NCBI GenBank assembly: GCA_047495785.1 | Contig: JBLDXI010000036.1 | Location: 434,001-498,000 of the forward strand | Source: Lepidodermella squamata | Lineage: Eukaryota > Gastrotricha | Reading direction: 5' to 3' | DNA: 64,000 bases | Shown: positions 23,516 through 34,203 of the stretch, one piece after another | Layout: every line of letters begins with the position of its first letter | Numbering within the stretch: the first letter of the stretch is position 1 | The notes under the pieces: generated by a model | What the model saw: only the letters and a program-made list of their open reading frames with translations | Told to the model about the DNA's origin: nothing | Database searches by the model: none | Made by a program: the position numbers and the translations under genes

Positions 23516-23615
23516 GTGTATTGGTATGAAATCCATGTGCTAATTTTTTGATGTGCTATTCCAATTTTGGTATGAAATTTGTGAAATTTGTGTCAACTTA
23601 CGTCGGTGGTGTTTT

Positions 23616-23707
23616 ACGACTTGGTGCTTTCCTCTATTACTCGCGGGTAACGCGTATTACCTGCCAGTAGTAGAGAAATAGCGCTAAGTCGTGAAATACC
23701 ACCGAAA
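23616..23707. repeat. Short foldback element
   Basis: CGGTGGTGTTTTACGACTT pairs with AAGTCGTGAAATACCACCG across a loop of about 50 bases that also contains short complementary blocks. Only the hairpin is evident; no target duplication was established. Confidence 0.65.
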
Positions 23708-24032
23708 GATTCTGATATTTGGTTCAATAAAATAGGGTTATTACGACGTTCGGCGTTTCATTATTTTGGAGGTTATTAGGGTTACTGGGTGCAGTGGGCG
23801 AACAATATTTTGGGGTTATTATGCCCCTACGTTTACACTATATTTCGGGTTTTTTAGCCAATTCCAAAAAAATGGTTAAATAACCCGAGATAATAAAAGC
23901 TGAAAATATGTCGAAATAACCCAATAAATTTTCGTTCGGGGGTTACTGCTTCGTACGATCACAGACTCACAAAGGGTTGAGTACAGAGTGGTTCAGCATC
24001 AACAAGTGGTCGGGGTTGTTTGCTAGTGCTAT

Positions 24033-25750
24033 TGTAGCGGCTGAATGATTGTGAATGATATTATTATTGATGATGATAACTGGATGATTCAGCGCGCTAG
24101 ATAATTGGGTTTTCACTTGTTATTGTTACCTTAACACTCAGTGCGATCAAGTGTGGTTTTCCTTATATGGATGAAACGATAATCGATGTTGCTGATCCAT
24201 AGACTTTCCTTGTATGGTCAAATAGATACAATTCATGCTGTATAAATACCACGGATCGATAGGATCAAAGTGGTCTTGTTAACTCAGGTTTAGATGTACC
24301 TTTGTTACACCGCTAGTAGTTCATGTAGTCTGTAGCATTGCTAGAGTCAAGTTCTAATAATTGCTGTAATTACTGATAATAAAGTGTAGAGTTGAATACT
24401 AGAGTTGACTTGTTGGATAAAGAACCCAGTGGTTACATTGGTGGCAGCGGTGGGGTACAGTCAACTCAATAGGCAAGATCGACTCAACGGCCTCGATCAA
24501 CTCGATAGCGCGAATCGACTCGAAGCCAAGAACCGATTCAACAGCCTCAATCGACTCAACGGCCTCGAGCGACTCAACAACATTTCAACTACGTTCTAAT
24601 CGGAGCTAACAGACCCCCGCCAAACCAACGCATCTACTGCCGCAAGCAGCATCAAAAGCAACTCGGTACCCGTAGGATTCGAAGCAAGAAATGGCAATCG
24701 AAAGGCAATCGACAATTGGCGACCTATGGGAGCCAAGCAAACACCTTAGCGATCAAGCCATCCAAGTCGGTCAAGCGACGCAATGGTCGAAAAGTAGCAG
24801 AATGCTGAAGCTAGGCAGCAAAAGTAACGGTAAGTGCGAAAGCGTCGAATATGGATTTGCTAGGTTGGTCAAGCGAAATCGAATCAAGCCCTACCAGGAA
24901 AAATCGTGGGAAATAGGTGCCGCATCGCTAACGGTGGAGGGCAGAACAATGACCCCGGAGCTCGCACGGCTTGGCGAATCGTGGGAAAGCAGAGTGGCGC
25001 AAGTGATTGCACACGGCATGAAGAGTGACCTGGTCATCAGCAGGACGGCCGGTCCAGCGATTGGCGGAATGGGCGGGACGGTGGATCATTATCCTTCACG
25101 TAGGCAAGTCGTGCCAAGATGGACCTGCCTGGTATCGAACGGCTGGTATCGAACAATAATCCCGTCACAATGAAAATTACGATGAATTTGCATGACAATG
25201 ATATAATTTAGTTTATCTGTGCGGAAGGCTCTGCAAAAGAAATAGAGTGATTGATTGTCCTCGTGTTAATCATGTTTTGTGAAGTTCGAATGTTTAGTTT
25301 TACCTCAGAGCAATAACGGAGTATTGCTTCATCTAAGGGGAAAGCTGTAGCGGCTGAATGATTGTGAATGATATTATTATTGATGATGATAACTGGATGA
25401 TTCAGCGCGCTAGATAATTGGGTTTTCACTTGTTATTGTTACCTTAACACTCAGTGCGATCAAGTGTGGTTTTCCTTATATGGATGAAACGATAATCGAT
25501 GTTGCTGATCCATAGACTTTCCTTGTATGGTCAAATAGATACAATTCATGCTGTATAAATACCACGGATCGATAGGATCAAAGTGGTCTTGTTAACTCAG
25601 GTTTAGATGTACCTTTGTTACACCGCTAGTAGTTCATGTAGTCTGTAGCATTGCTAGAGTCAAGTTCTAATAATTGCTGTAATTACTGATAATAAAGTGT
25701 AGAGTTGAATACTAGAGTTGACTTGTTGGATAAAGAACCCAGTGGTTACA
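24033..25750 (+). mobile_element. Short non-autonomous LTR retrotransposon (TRIM-like)
   Basis: Two 405-bp direct repeats, 24033-24437 and 25346-25750, start TGTAGC and end TTACA and appear identical by eye. The 4-bp sequence CTAT flanks both sides (24029-24032, 25751-25754). The internal 908 bp begins TTGGTGGCAGCGG, a primer-binding-like start, and ends with the purine tract AAGGGGAAAGC before the 3' LTR. It has no gag or pol. The frame 24691-25173 (160 codons) has no recognised domain. About 24475-24590 is a tandem array of units like CTCAACGGCCTCGA. The near-identical LTRs point to recent insertion, so an autonomous partner should exist elsewhere. Confidence 0.85.
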
Positions 25751-26448
25751 CTATTAACGCCGGTTTAGGCTGTTTATGATTCCAGTCATGATTTCTCCTA
25801 GAAACAGGAAATTCCACAAATGATTTTCTGAATCCGTTTGTCTCTATCTAACTAGGATCAGCATTTGATGGAACCCCTCACCTCGGATCCCCGAGGGGGT
25901 GAGAGCAATAAAGCTCGGCGACTGAATTTATGCAGATTTAACTGATTCGAATAATCATGAGAAGTTCAAGATTCAAACATTGATACGTCGGGATGAATTA
26001 TTGTAACAACTCGGGGATCTCAATCTGAAGGCTTTTGTCCCTTCCCCCTGAAAGTCGCACACCGAGTTCCGTAATATTTCCCCAAATACAAATAATTTCC
26101 CCCAGTTTTTACAAAGGTTTCCTGAAATTGTATGACGACGAAATGGACCGACGAGATGACGAAGCACCGAAGAAAAGTATCACCGGTTCAAAAACTAGCT
26201 ATTTGCACATGCGCTACGATCCGGCCAATGCGATAACAACTCGAAAACAATATTGTTATGAATCCGCTTATTGAATCAGTCGCTCTCCTACCACTCAGCG
26301 CTACGGCTAAGACTGCTCTATTATCAATTATGGTTTATGCTAACCATGCCAATGACTGACAAAAGGATCTTCGAGTTGACCGAACGAGCTCAGTTCATTA
26401 ATTTTTCATTAATTTATTTTCATCTTTTTAATCATCTTTCATAAAGTC

Positions 26449-26799
26449 ATGGCGAATCTTGCTTCTGTCACCGCTTTTCTGGTAAAATCAATTATCCCTC
26501 TCATTCACATTGAAGGTATTGAATTGCTTCATCGAACAGGTTGTACTCAGCATCGTCTTGGCATCCGCTAATGCTTATATAAAGAATGGAGATGGATGCA
26601 TCTTCCGTGGGCACAAACTTGGCTACTACGAGCTGAATACAAGGACCAACGAGTGGGAGTGCATCATGAAAATGCAAGGACGCAAAGCTGCGCGGTGGGG
26701 AAAGCAAGCAGAGGAGACTTCTTCTACTGCCTAACCGATGAATTGGGATCAAGCCATTGGATAATACGGCAGCACAAATCAATATGCGTCAAGAACTGA
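26449..26799 (+). pseudogene. Small secreted 4-Cys family, copy C, frame changed before Cys3
   Basis: Exon 1 is 26449-26481 (MANLASVTAFL) and exon 2 starts at 26540. The frame reads through GDGC and the second Cys and then ends at TAA 26732-26734, giving 75 residues. In another frame the sequence continues with CLTDELG and ends with ICVKN at 26799, the expected positions of Cys3 and Cys4. A small indel therefore probably truncated the gene. A shortened two-Cys product could still be secreted. Confidence 0.7.
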
Positions 26800-27914
26800 A
26801 TCACGAAGCTTCCAGCTTCTACCGACTAAGAGATGAATATGACTTAAAAGTGTGAAGTTGCACGTATCTCCAATCTACGGCAGTTAATTGAATAAATTAT
26901 ACGGCATCTTGTCCTGCTGTCTTTCCTTACTATTAAAATCTTACATCAAGGCTTGTATCCTGCATCCAAGGCTAGGACCTACGGCGCCGAAGCTTGATAT
27001 GATAGAATATTTTCCTAAGCACTGGCCATAGATAAATAAGTGAGAAAACATAGGAAACTCCTGCCTGAGAATGTTCCGCAGTTCGGCGAAATCGTTGAAC
27101 GCTCGTCCATTTACGTTGAATCGAAATTTTGGCATTTTTTCAAGGGGTCTTCCTGTTACCGGAACCAAATTTACAGTGAGCGGAACCAAATTTGCTGTAT
27201 CGGAACCAAATATGCTGTTAGCGGAACCAAATTTTAGAATTTTCTAGTGGCCTGAAATCGCTTTTCGGATATTTATTGCATGTCAAAATTGGCCGCAATA
27301 AGTCTAGAAAATTCACCAGTGAATTCAGCGCAACATTCTATATAAGACGCAGTGTTCAATTCAGAATTCATGCTTAGTCATGCTTAGCGGCGCTTCTTCC
27401 TTTTAAAGAACTGTCAGCCTACCGAGCTTGGATCGGCGCAATATATGTTTGTTAGAGTCAATGGTATGGTAGCCGAAAGATGATGCCGAGTCAATGCGCC
27501 GAGCAACTTATTTTAGACTCGTTCGAATTCTGCAAAATGGAGGGAAACCGCGTGAACCGCGGGCAACCCGAAAGGGCCCAAGTTTAATTCTCGGAAATGA
27601 TTTTCCTGCCTGTGCTCAGCTTCAGTTCGCATGTTAGTTTCTCGTCAGTGCTTAAGAAACCCTTCAATTTGTTGAATCAGTCTCTCAACCGCCGTTAATT
27701 TGCTGGTTGATAGCTTTGTTATGCTCACTTGATCATTGCCACTTGTCTAGTCATAATAGGCTGTCTAGGCAAACATTCGAACCGATTGTTGACGTAGACA
27801 TCGAATATCGAATGACTGGCTGAGTGCTTATAAAGCGGCACAACTCTGCTCAGTTCATTATTCAAATTTCTTTCTTTAAGATAAAGTCGAAATATTCTAT
27901 TCAATTTATTACTC

Positions 27915-28257
27915 ATGGCAACTCTCGCATTGGCTATCGTCGTTTTGGTAAGAAGTCACTTTTATTAAGTGAATCATAGCCTTTTTATGTTTTATATCCT
28001 TACAGGCCGCTGTTAATCTCACGGCATTCGCTATGCAAAAGCAAGGAGATCCATGTTTCTTTCACGGCGGTATTCCTGGCATGTGGATGCCAAACTCTGA
28101 GGGCTCTCTGACTTGCAAAATATCTGGCTTGGGCCGTGCGGAGGCTGAGACGAAAAAAGTTATTGTCAAGTGCACTACTGCAAGCGGCAATCCTGGTACG
28201 ATCAAGCGCATTGGTAACTTGGGAATTAAACAATGTGTTGCATTGAAAAAACATTAA
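27915..28257 (+). CDS. Small secreted 4-Cys protein, copy D (intact)
   Basis: Exons 27915-27947 and 28006-28257 join in phase 0 (94 residues). The signal peptide is MATLALAIVVL plus exon 2 residues. The mature part has QGDPCFFHGG, LTCKI, KCTTASGNPG and QCVAL, with the four cysteines in family spacing. Poly(A)-like AATAAA-type sequence follows near 28345. Function unknown; extracellular by its signal peptide. Confidence 0.85.
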
Positions 28258-29199
28258 GCTGATGGAGGACACAGTATGGAGAAATGCTGCTGGGGGGAGA
28301 GCAGGACACAAGAGAATAATAATGTTCACTGTTGCGATGAAATGATATAATAAAATTACATGATGCGGCACATAAAAGTTAATCCACAGTAAATCACCAA
28401 GTTTTCAAATCAGAATTTCTGATGAGTTCAGGCATTAATTAGTGCCTGGAGATGTATCCAGGCGATTGTTTCGTTGAGCAGCAAGTGTCCAGACGGAAAT
28501 AATCGGGTGCTCAAGAGGTCGCGTAATGGTCTAGGGTCGAACTCCTACGTTCTATCCCAGTTGCTAATTTTTACGTCTAGCTGGGTCAGGGTCAACGTCT
28601 GGCTGGATCCTGTGGAATTTAAACAAATGCAACACAATTTAGCTGCAATTCTCTGACAACCCAGCCCCCTCTCGCCGAGCGTTTACTATCCTGGTGTGCG
28701 AATTACCGGGTTACATGTACTGTACCTAGATCGGAGATGGACCAACGACCAGGGTGCGAAGTACAGAAGTGCGGGATTAGCATCAGGATTCCAAGTAGAG
28801 TAATGGTAAAGAAACCACAGGGGAGACCCTTTCTATTCTTTGGCCAGGTGCTGGAAAACCTATTAGTTCCAGGATCCTAACTAATTAAAACTCCACGGGC
28901 CGGGTTTTGGCGGGTACGGGTCTGGTTTTCAAAACCCGTATTTTGCGTTGGTGAGGCATACAATAAAGTTTTAACGACGGCGAGAGCGAGAAGTCAAGTA
29001 GATTCCGTTCCCTGCGACCTGAAACCTGAAACTTGCGACCTGGAAGCTACTCCTACTTCAGGCAAATTATCTTGTGAGTTTGGGTCTATTTCATCTGCTC
29101 TCAAAAAATGATTTTTCATTGTGAAATTCCATTTTATTTTCGGTCAGGTTCGGTTTTGTCAGGTTCGGTCCAAAGACCGCAAAATAAAGTAGCAATCTC
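28258..29199. other. Intergenic, no gene recognised
   Basis: Short frames only. From about 28870 there are GGGTTTTGGCGGG and GGTTCGGTTTTG low-complexity tracts, and two copies of CTACTTCAGGCAAATTATCT (about 29050 and 29217). Confidence 0.35.
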
Positions 29200-29207
29200 A
29201 GTTTTGG

Positions 29208-29740
29208 AAGCTAATTCTACTTCAGGCAAATTATCTTGTGAGATTTGCATCCGAAAAGAGCAGAATTAACAAATTATGAATGTTTATACAAAGTGGAGGT
29301 TTCATAAAAAATAACCTATTAATGACGAACCCAGCAATGCCTTGCGCCCTCACGCCGCCCTCACGCCTCCACGTGACGGCGGCGTATTAGCGAATTAGCA
29401 CATTTTTTCTTTTTTTTCATCTCTCTCGGCGACTCGGCTCAGACAGTGTTAATTATTATGAACGCATTGCATGCAGACGCGTAACGTTAACCCAGGCCAA
29501 CTTTCACAGAATAATAGGTTTATCTTTACGCTTTACATAGAACTTGTGTGCGATAACAAAATTCGGTTTTACTTCTGCCATTGAAAATCCACCTTTTTAC
29601 GTTAACGGTTGGCAAAGCTGCAATACAGGTTAACAAGTGAAAAATAGGGTTTGGCGAAACCTTGACATCATGATATTTTCAAAATCAAAATCAATGAGTG
29701 AGGAGTCGAAAGATAAGTAGTAGAGGTCGAACGTCACCTT
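29208..29740. repeat. Left arm of a long inverted repeat around copy E
   Basis: About 29208-29305 and 29520-29740 are inverse copies of about 31600-31700 and 31390-31600, with moderate divergence. Matching blocks include CTTCAGGCAAATTATCT, GATAACAAAATTCGGTTTTAC and GAGTCGAAAGATA. A segment at about 29310-29515 has no partner. The arms enclose about 1.65 kb with one secreted-family gene. Confidence 0.75.
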
Positions 29741-30712
29741 AATTTATTGGATTTCAGGGAGTGGTGGCGTTGCAGAGCAGTGGCACAGCCAAGTCGTAGG
29801 AGGATGCAGACACGCTGTGCAAAGGTGCCTCGAAGAGGCTGCCGATTGCCGCCGATTCCGCATCAATGCTGAGCCTTGCCACGCAGTTCCCAAATACTGG
29901 CAACATATTTCTTAACGCGAGAACTTCATACACCCCTATACACATTCACCCTTGGCGAACAGGCGATGCAGTCTGGTGGCTGGAATCAACAAACCAGTGT
30001 GCGAAGTAGGATCCGGGAGCTGAGCTTGTTTTCTAGGACACAGCCAAAGAGACCAAAGGGTCACATACTTCTGCACTCTCGGGAATTCTGAATATATTCG
30101 GATATTTACCTTTGATGTCATGTTCTTAGGTGTCGAAAAGCGGCCAGATGACTTCTACTATGCGGACTGCAACTGTTATCATGTGCTACAGAATGCCTGG
30201 CATCAAAGCCATCTGAGCAAGAACAAGACGCAACGATAGACTTCCCAGTTTCACTACAAACTAGTCATAATTTTCCCTTGCAAAGCAGAAATAGCGTTTC
30301 AATCGGAACTTGAAACTGTTCTTCATTCACGTACTACGTAAAGGAGAATAAACTCTTGCATTTGCCTGATGCTAAGCTGTAAATTGCCTCTGTGAAACGA
30401 CATGTGGTTGCAAATTGTCAATTTTAATTTCACGAATATTATTTTTATAGGCTAATATTGCGAATATTTCGTAGCTGGTAGCTTCAGTTTTCGGTATTAG
30501 TGCTAACTACTAGCGCCCACGTATGGATGAACCTAGGCATATACATGGATGACTCCAATATTTGCCTTTTGTCTACGGGGCTCAGTTCTAAGTTGCATGT
30601 GAAAAACTCCCTCTATACGCAACACTTTGCAGCCAACATCTATAGAGCTCGATCGGATCATCAAAAAAGTAAAATGTTAGCGGGCAAGGCACTTATTGTA
30701 TTAGCCGCACTC

Positions 30713-30743
<31 letters not shown>

Positions 30744-30859
30744 TGGGCGCCAGCCGAGCCAATGACAGGAAAAGTGCTCATCGAGTAGACCGAACAAGCT
30801 CAGGTCATTAATTAATTTCCATTCTCTAAAAACACTTCCCACATATCATCCTCAAAGTA
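29741..30859. other. Loop DNA upstream of copy E, no gene recognised
   Basis: Contains a dispersed GTGCGAAGTAGGATCC motif at about 30000 and an uninterrupted GCC/CCG microsatellite at about 30713-30742, shortly upstream of the conserved leader block of copy E. No supported gene. Confidence 0.4.
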
Positions 30860-31174
30860 ATGGCTAAGCTGCTTTTAATCATCGTTATTCTGGTAAAATC
30901 GCCTTTTCAAATCCTAAATTCACATTGAAGGTGTTTTACACTTTTCTAACAGGCTGTGTTCAGCACTGTCTTGGTATCGGCATGGATATCATGGGGCGAC
31001 AGCTGCTATTTGGGCAGGAAAAGAGGAAACGGCCACTACGAAAAAAATGCAAGTGGCGACCGATGGGTGTGCATCCCGGGTCCGAAGCCGATTACCACAA
31101 CAGCGGCAAAGCCGACTTCGACAAAGGCTCCCGCGCGGCGTGCACCATCCGCCACAACGAGAAGGTCCGGTTGA
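30860..31174 (+). CDS. Secreted family copy E with Thr/Ala/Pro-rich tail
   Basis: Exons 30860-30892 and 30953-31174 join in phase 0 (84 residues). It has a signal peptide, GDSCYLG and WVCIP, so the first two cysteines are intact. It then continues with a Thr/Ala/Lys/Pro tail (KPTSTKAPARRAPSATTRRS) instead of the Cys3-Cys4 half. Another frame of the same DNA shows AACTIRHNEKVRLNVGG, like the normal C-terminal half. A frame change therefore probably created the new tail, which looks like a mucin-type O-glycosylation target. This may be a decaying gene or a new variant. Confidence 0.65.
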
Positions 31175-31389
31175 ACGTTGGTGGTGATAACAGCAATCTA
31201 AATCAGATGACCTAGGATGAGAAGATGAGGATACATGAGACGAGGTCCTGGAAAGCCCGAGGTTCAATTTTAATATCACAGATCGCCTGTATAGTGTTTG
31301 ATGAGTCAGCTTGAATAAAGAATAGGTTTTGTCTTGCTATGATGCTTGACTCGTCTTCGCCAATTCAGTGTCATCCTAAGCTAGCGTGG

Positions 31390-31700
31390 TGACGTTCCAC
31401 CTCTATTACCTATCTTTCGACTCCTCATTCATTGATTTTGATCAAAATATCATGATGTCGAACCCCATTTTTCACTTGTAACCTGTATTGCAGCCTTGCC
31501 AACTGTTAAATAACGTAAAAAGGTGGATTTTCGATGGCAGAAGTAAAACCGGATTTTGTTATCGCACACAGGTTCTATTTAAAGCTATAATTTATTTTTT
31601 ATTGAGCCTCCACTTCGCATATACATTCATAATTTGTTCATTTTGCTTTTTTCGGATGCAAATCTCACTAGATAATTTGCCTGAAGTAGACTTGCGCAAC
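31390..31700. repeat. Right arm of the inverted repeat around copy E
   Basis: Inverse partner of 29208-29740. Its left edge coincides with the end of the block shared with the second copy near 56115, and its right edge with the start of a coding-like fragment at 31712, so the arm ends are natural boundaries of rearrangement. Confidence 0.7.
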
Positions 31701-31711
31701 CGAGAACGACC

Positions 31712-32040
31712 GACGATTTAGTGGCAGCGAAGACGGCGGCCGTTGGTATACCAAGCTTTATCGGACTCACTGCCAAATTTCGCCTCATCTTCGACAACTC
31801 GATAATGACCGCGCTACCCGCGTTTCCCAACCTGCGATATGCTGGGATGGAGGTGCCGGAAGGCTCAGGCGATTGTAAGTGGCTATAGCATAAGTGATGT
31901 GACATAAGTTTTTCTTTCTAGGTGCTTATTTTGACGGCTCGCCTTACCCCTCCGCCCCATCATTGCGATTCCGAGCGTGTACTGACGTAATCAGCCACGT
32001 TATCTGCCAGGACGCGGCCACGGTTAGTTGGAGTCTATAA
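31712..32040 (+). pseudogene. 3' fragment of an unidentified spliced gene
   Basis: Two blocks, 31712-31874 and 31922-32040, join in phase across a 47-bp GT-AG intron (GTAAGTGG ... TTTCTAG). They encode about 93 residues with blocks FRLIFDNSIMTALPAFPNLR and ACTDVISHVICQDA, then a stop. Codon pattern and splice sites look genic. No start or upstream exon exists, because the inverted-repeat arm abuts it. Family not recognised. Confidence 0.45.
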
Positions 32041-32293
32041 ACACAAGAAACAAAAAACACAAGAAGAACCCTTTATCGGAAAACATCAGGCCGGAAAATT
32101 CTTAGTGGCTCAGACCTGGCCAACGTAGTGCTAGAGATCGCTGATCGGCCTGACCAGTGGATCGAAATCAATTCTTCAAGCTGGTCAGGATCATAGCCAA
32201 ACAATGCCAATGCACAAATTCACATCCTTTTAACTCACAAATCTTTCTACACAACATTGAGGTCTGGCGATGTATGGGAAATATTTCTTAGCT

Positions 32294-33580
32294 TCATTCT
32301 AGCATCTTGCGGCCATAATATAAGATGATCGCCGAAACTGTGAGAAACGCACTCGTCGCCACTAGAACATCGATGATTCTCAGCAGTCTAAAACCTTTCG
32401 AACCGTCCCTTCTCCATAGACGAGTTTTACCGAATTTATGCTCGCTGAGAGTAAGAGTGACCAAGGCGTAGATAGTGATTAGGCCACAGATAACGTTAGC
32501 GCTTATCAAGATGTTGATCAGATAAATTTCATCGGCGGTCCGTGGGATGAGGGAGTCGACCAGCGCTAATAGGACTGAAGTCGCCAGGTTGACTGTAATG
32601 CAGAAGTTTGGCCTATCAGGGTGTCGCGGGTCCATGATCAGAGCTGAAATTTGCAAGATGAACAGGGTCGAAGAAGGGACGAGAACATTGCCAACGTAGT
32701 ACTCATGCTTCCGCTTCAGCATCAAGTTGATCGTTGCATGTGGATATGTCTTCGCATTTGAAAGCGATCCGTTGAACTCGATAAACTGCCAAATTTCGTT
32801 GTTGCGCAGAGGCGAATAAAGAACATCATAGTGTATCAACTCGATTTTCAAGTCAACTTCATTCGCAAAGTTTTCATTCTCAAACTCAAAAGTGCAAGTT
32901 GCGGTATCGAATGGGAATTTCGTATACTTGAAAAAGAAACAGCTGGTTGTGAACGGACGCACTGTGTAGATGAGAAACCTTGGTTTAGGACCAACAAATG
33001 GTTGAACTTTGATTAATCTCTCGCTGGAAGTGCTGCGATAAAAGCAGTTTTTCAGCAATATATAAACGCTTACTATCTTAACGGCCGAGATTCGCCAACT
33101 GCGTTCAAGTGCTGCATGTCAGGCCACCAAACTTGATCGACTGGAACTTCGAATTGAACTCGAGATAATTGAGTAATGTTGAGTTTTTTGTAACCAGGCC
33201 ACAACTCGCTTCTGATATCACGATCGCACGGAATCTCCCAAAATATGCGAAGCGACATCGTTGCCGTTAAACTAGACAAATTGGTTGTGAAGCACAAATT
33301 CCCATAATTTTTCATAATTTGTTGCATACCTCATATCGAGATCGCTAACATCCTTAATGTAAGCAAGACTCAAGTGGAGGTAGCTGTTTATCGGCTGTGA
33401 GAAATTATCCGTCTGCTGGTGATATTCCGCGGGTAAATTTCCAGCTAGGGCGATGGGGCACAGCTCGAAAAAGCGCTTTTTCATAGCGTCGGGTTCGTAC
33501 TTTTTACTAGACACTGAATGCATGAGCGCCCAAAAAATGAGTGCATTGGAAATCTGCATCAGAATTCGCACACTTGACAA
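32294..33580 (-). CDS. Cys-loop ligand-gated ion channel subunit
   Basis: Exons 33330-33580, 33074-33271 and 32294-33032 join in phase to 395 residues. A signal peptide is followed by a ligand-binding domain with WWPDM (the usual W-x-P-D element). The Cys-loop starts CFFFKYTKFPFD with its second Cys 14 positions after the first. Four membrane segments follow in the second half, with PSSTLFILQISALIMDP in the first and NLATSVLLALVDSLIPRT in the second. The loop between the third and fourth segments is short and the last helix is at the C-terminus. It would be a plasma-membrane pentameric channel; the ligand and ion selectivity are not readable from the sequence. The start lies 174 bp from the left end of the Polinton, whose insertion may have altered its promoter. 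Confidence 0.9.
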
Positions 33581-33649
33581 ACTTCTTCAATGTTGATGAA
33601 AAATTCGACCTGTTGCTAGTCAAGTGAGGAGGGCTGAAAGTCGATCAAA

Positions 33650-33754
33650 ATGCTTCCATACACGTGGGGCGAATATCCACCGGAAATTGACTATGCCGCC
33701 GAACCTTCGACCCGCACTTTTTTCGATTTTAGTTGCAATTTATTACCGAATGCA
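33650..33754 (+). pseudogene. Left half of a short host ORF split by the Polinton
   Basis: Thirty-five codons from an ATG at 33650, preceded by an in-frame stop, run to the end of the AATGCA target duplication. The right half continues in the same frame at 51988-52158. Together, counting one AATGCA, they give 91 codons. It is head to head with the ion channel gene. No family recognised, and a chance frame is possible. Confidence 0.45.
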
Positions 33755-34165
33755 AGTAGTTAGGAGGGGGAGGGGTGATTCCCCCTGGACCATGACCAAA
33801 GTGACGGTTAGGGTTAGGGTTAGGGTTAGGGGGAAGAATTGCCCCTCCGGGGATAGAAGTCAAATTTGAATTAACCCCCACGGTGTCTGGAGGGGTGGAA
33901 ATGTCCCGAAGGTGTCTGGAGGGATTGAATCGTCCCCACGGTGTCTAGCGGGATGAAAATGTTCCCGATGCGTCTAGCGGGGTTGATTTGCCCCAACTAT
34001 GTCTAGAGGGGCGGAAATGTCCTCACGGTGTCTGGTGGGGTTGAATCGCCCCAACAACGTCTGGAGGGTTCGGATCGCCCCACAAAATCTAGCGGGGTAA
34101 AATAAGTGTCATTGACCTGTAAAACAATACATTCCAAACCGTTTTATTTTACACCAAAACAAAAC
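33755..34165 (+). repeat. Left terminal inverted repeat of the Polinton
   Basis: Pairs with 51571-51981 inverted, with a few substitutions. It contains four TTAGGG-type units at 33806-33833, then about eight degenerate units of 28-30 bp built on GTCTRGMGGGG at about 33879-34100, each followed by GGAAATGT or TTGAATCG-like sequence. Such arrays at the termini could bind the element's own proteins. The inner edge lies near CACCAAAACAAAAC. Confidence 0.9.
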
Positions 34166-34203
34166 AGGTTGAAACAGGTTGATAGATCATAAAACGATTT
34201 ATT

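Larger units (their letters stand above)
21970..23950. mobile_element. Possible non-autonomous DNA element with GGGTTATTTCG repeats
   Basis: The ends carry CCCGAACGAAAAT (about 21978) and the inverse ATTTTCGTTCGGG (about 23929). Between them the motif GGGTTATTTCG and its complement recur (about 22264, 22345, 22458, 23735, 23880, 23910). No protein-coding frame was seen. The target duplication is unclear, so the boundaries are tentative. Confidence 0.35.

Noticed and set aside
24405-24599. Asn/Leu/Arg repeat frame across the LTR/interior boundary
   Set aside because: Its start is inside the LTR, and its repeat comes from the CTCAACGGCCTCGA array, not from a protein family.
30500-30811. Plus frame with a poly-Pro run upstream of copy E
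   Set aside because: The poly-Pro comes from the GCC microsatellite, and the frame covers the conserved leader block; no other protein feature.
33806-33833. TTAGGG units as a real chromosome end or interstitial telomere
   Set aside because: They occur at mirrored positions in both Polinton TIRs with flanking unique sequence and target duplications, so they belong to the element.
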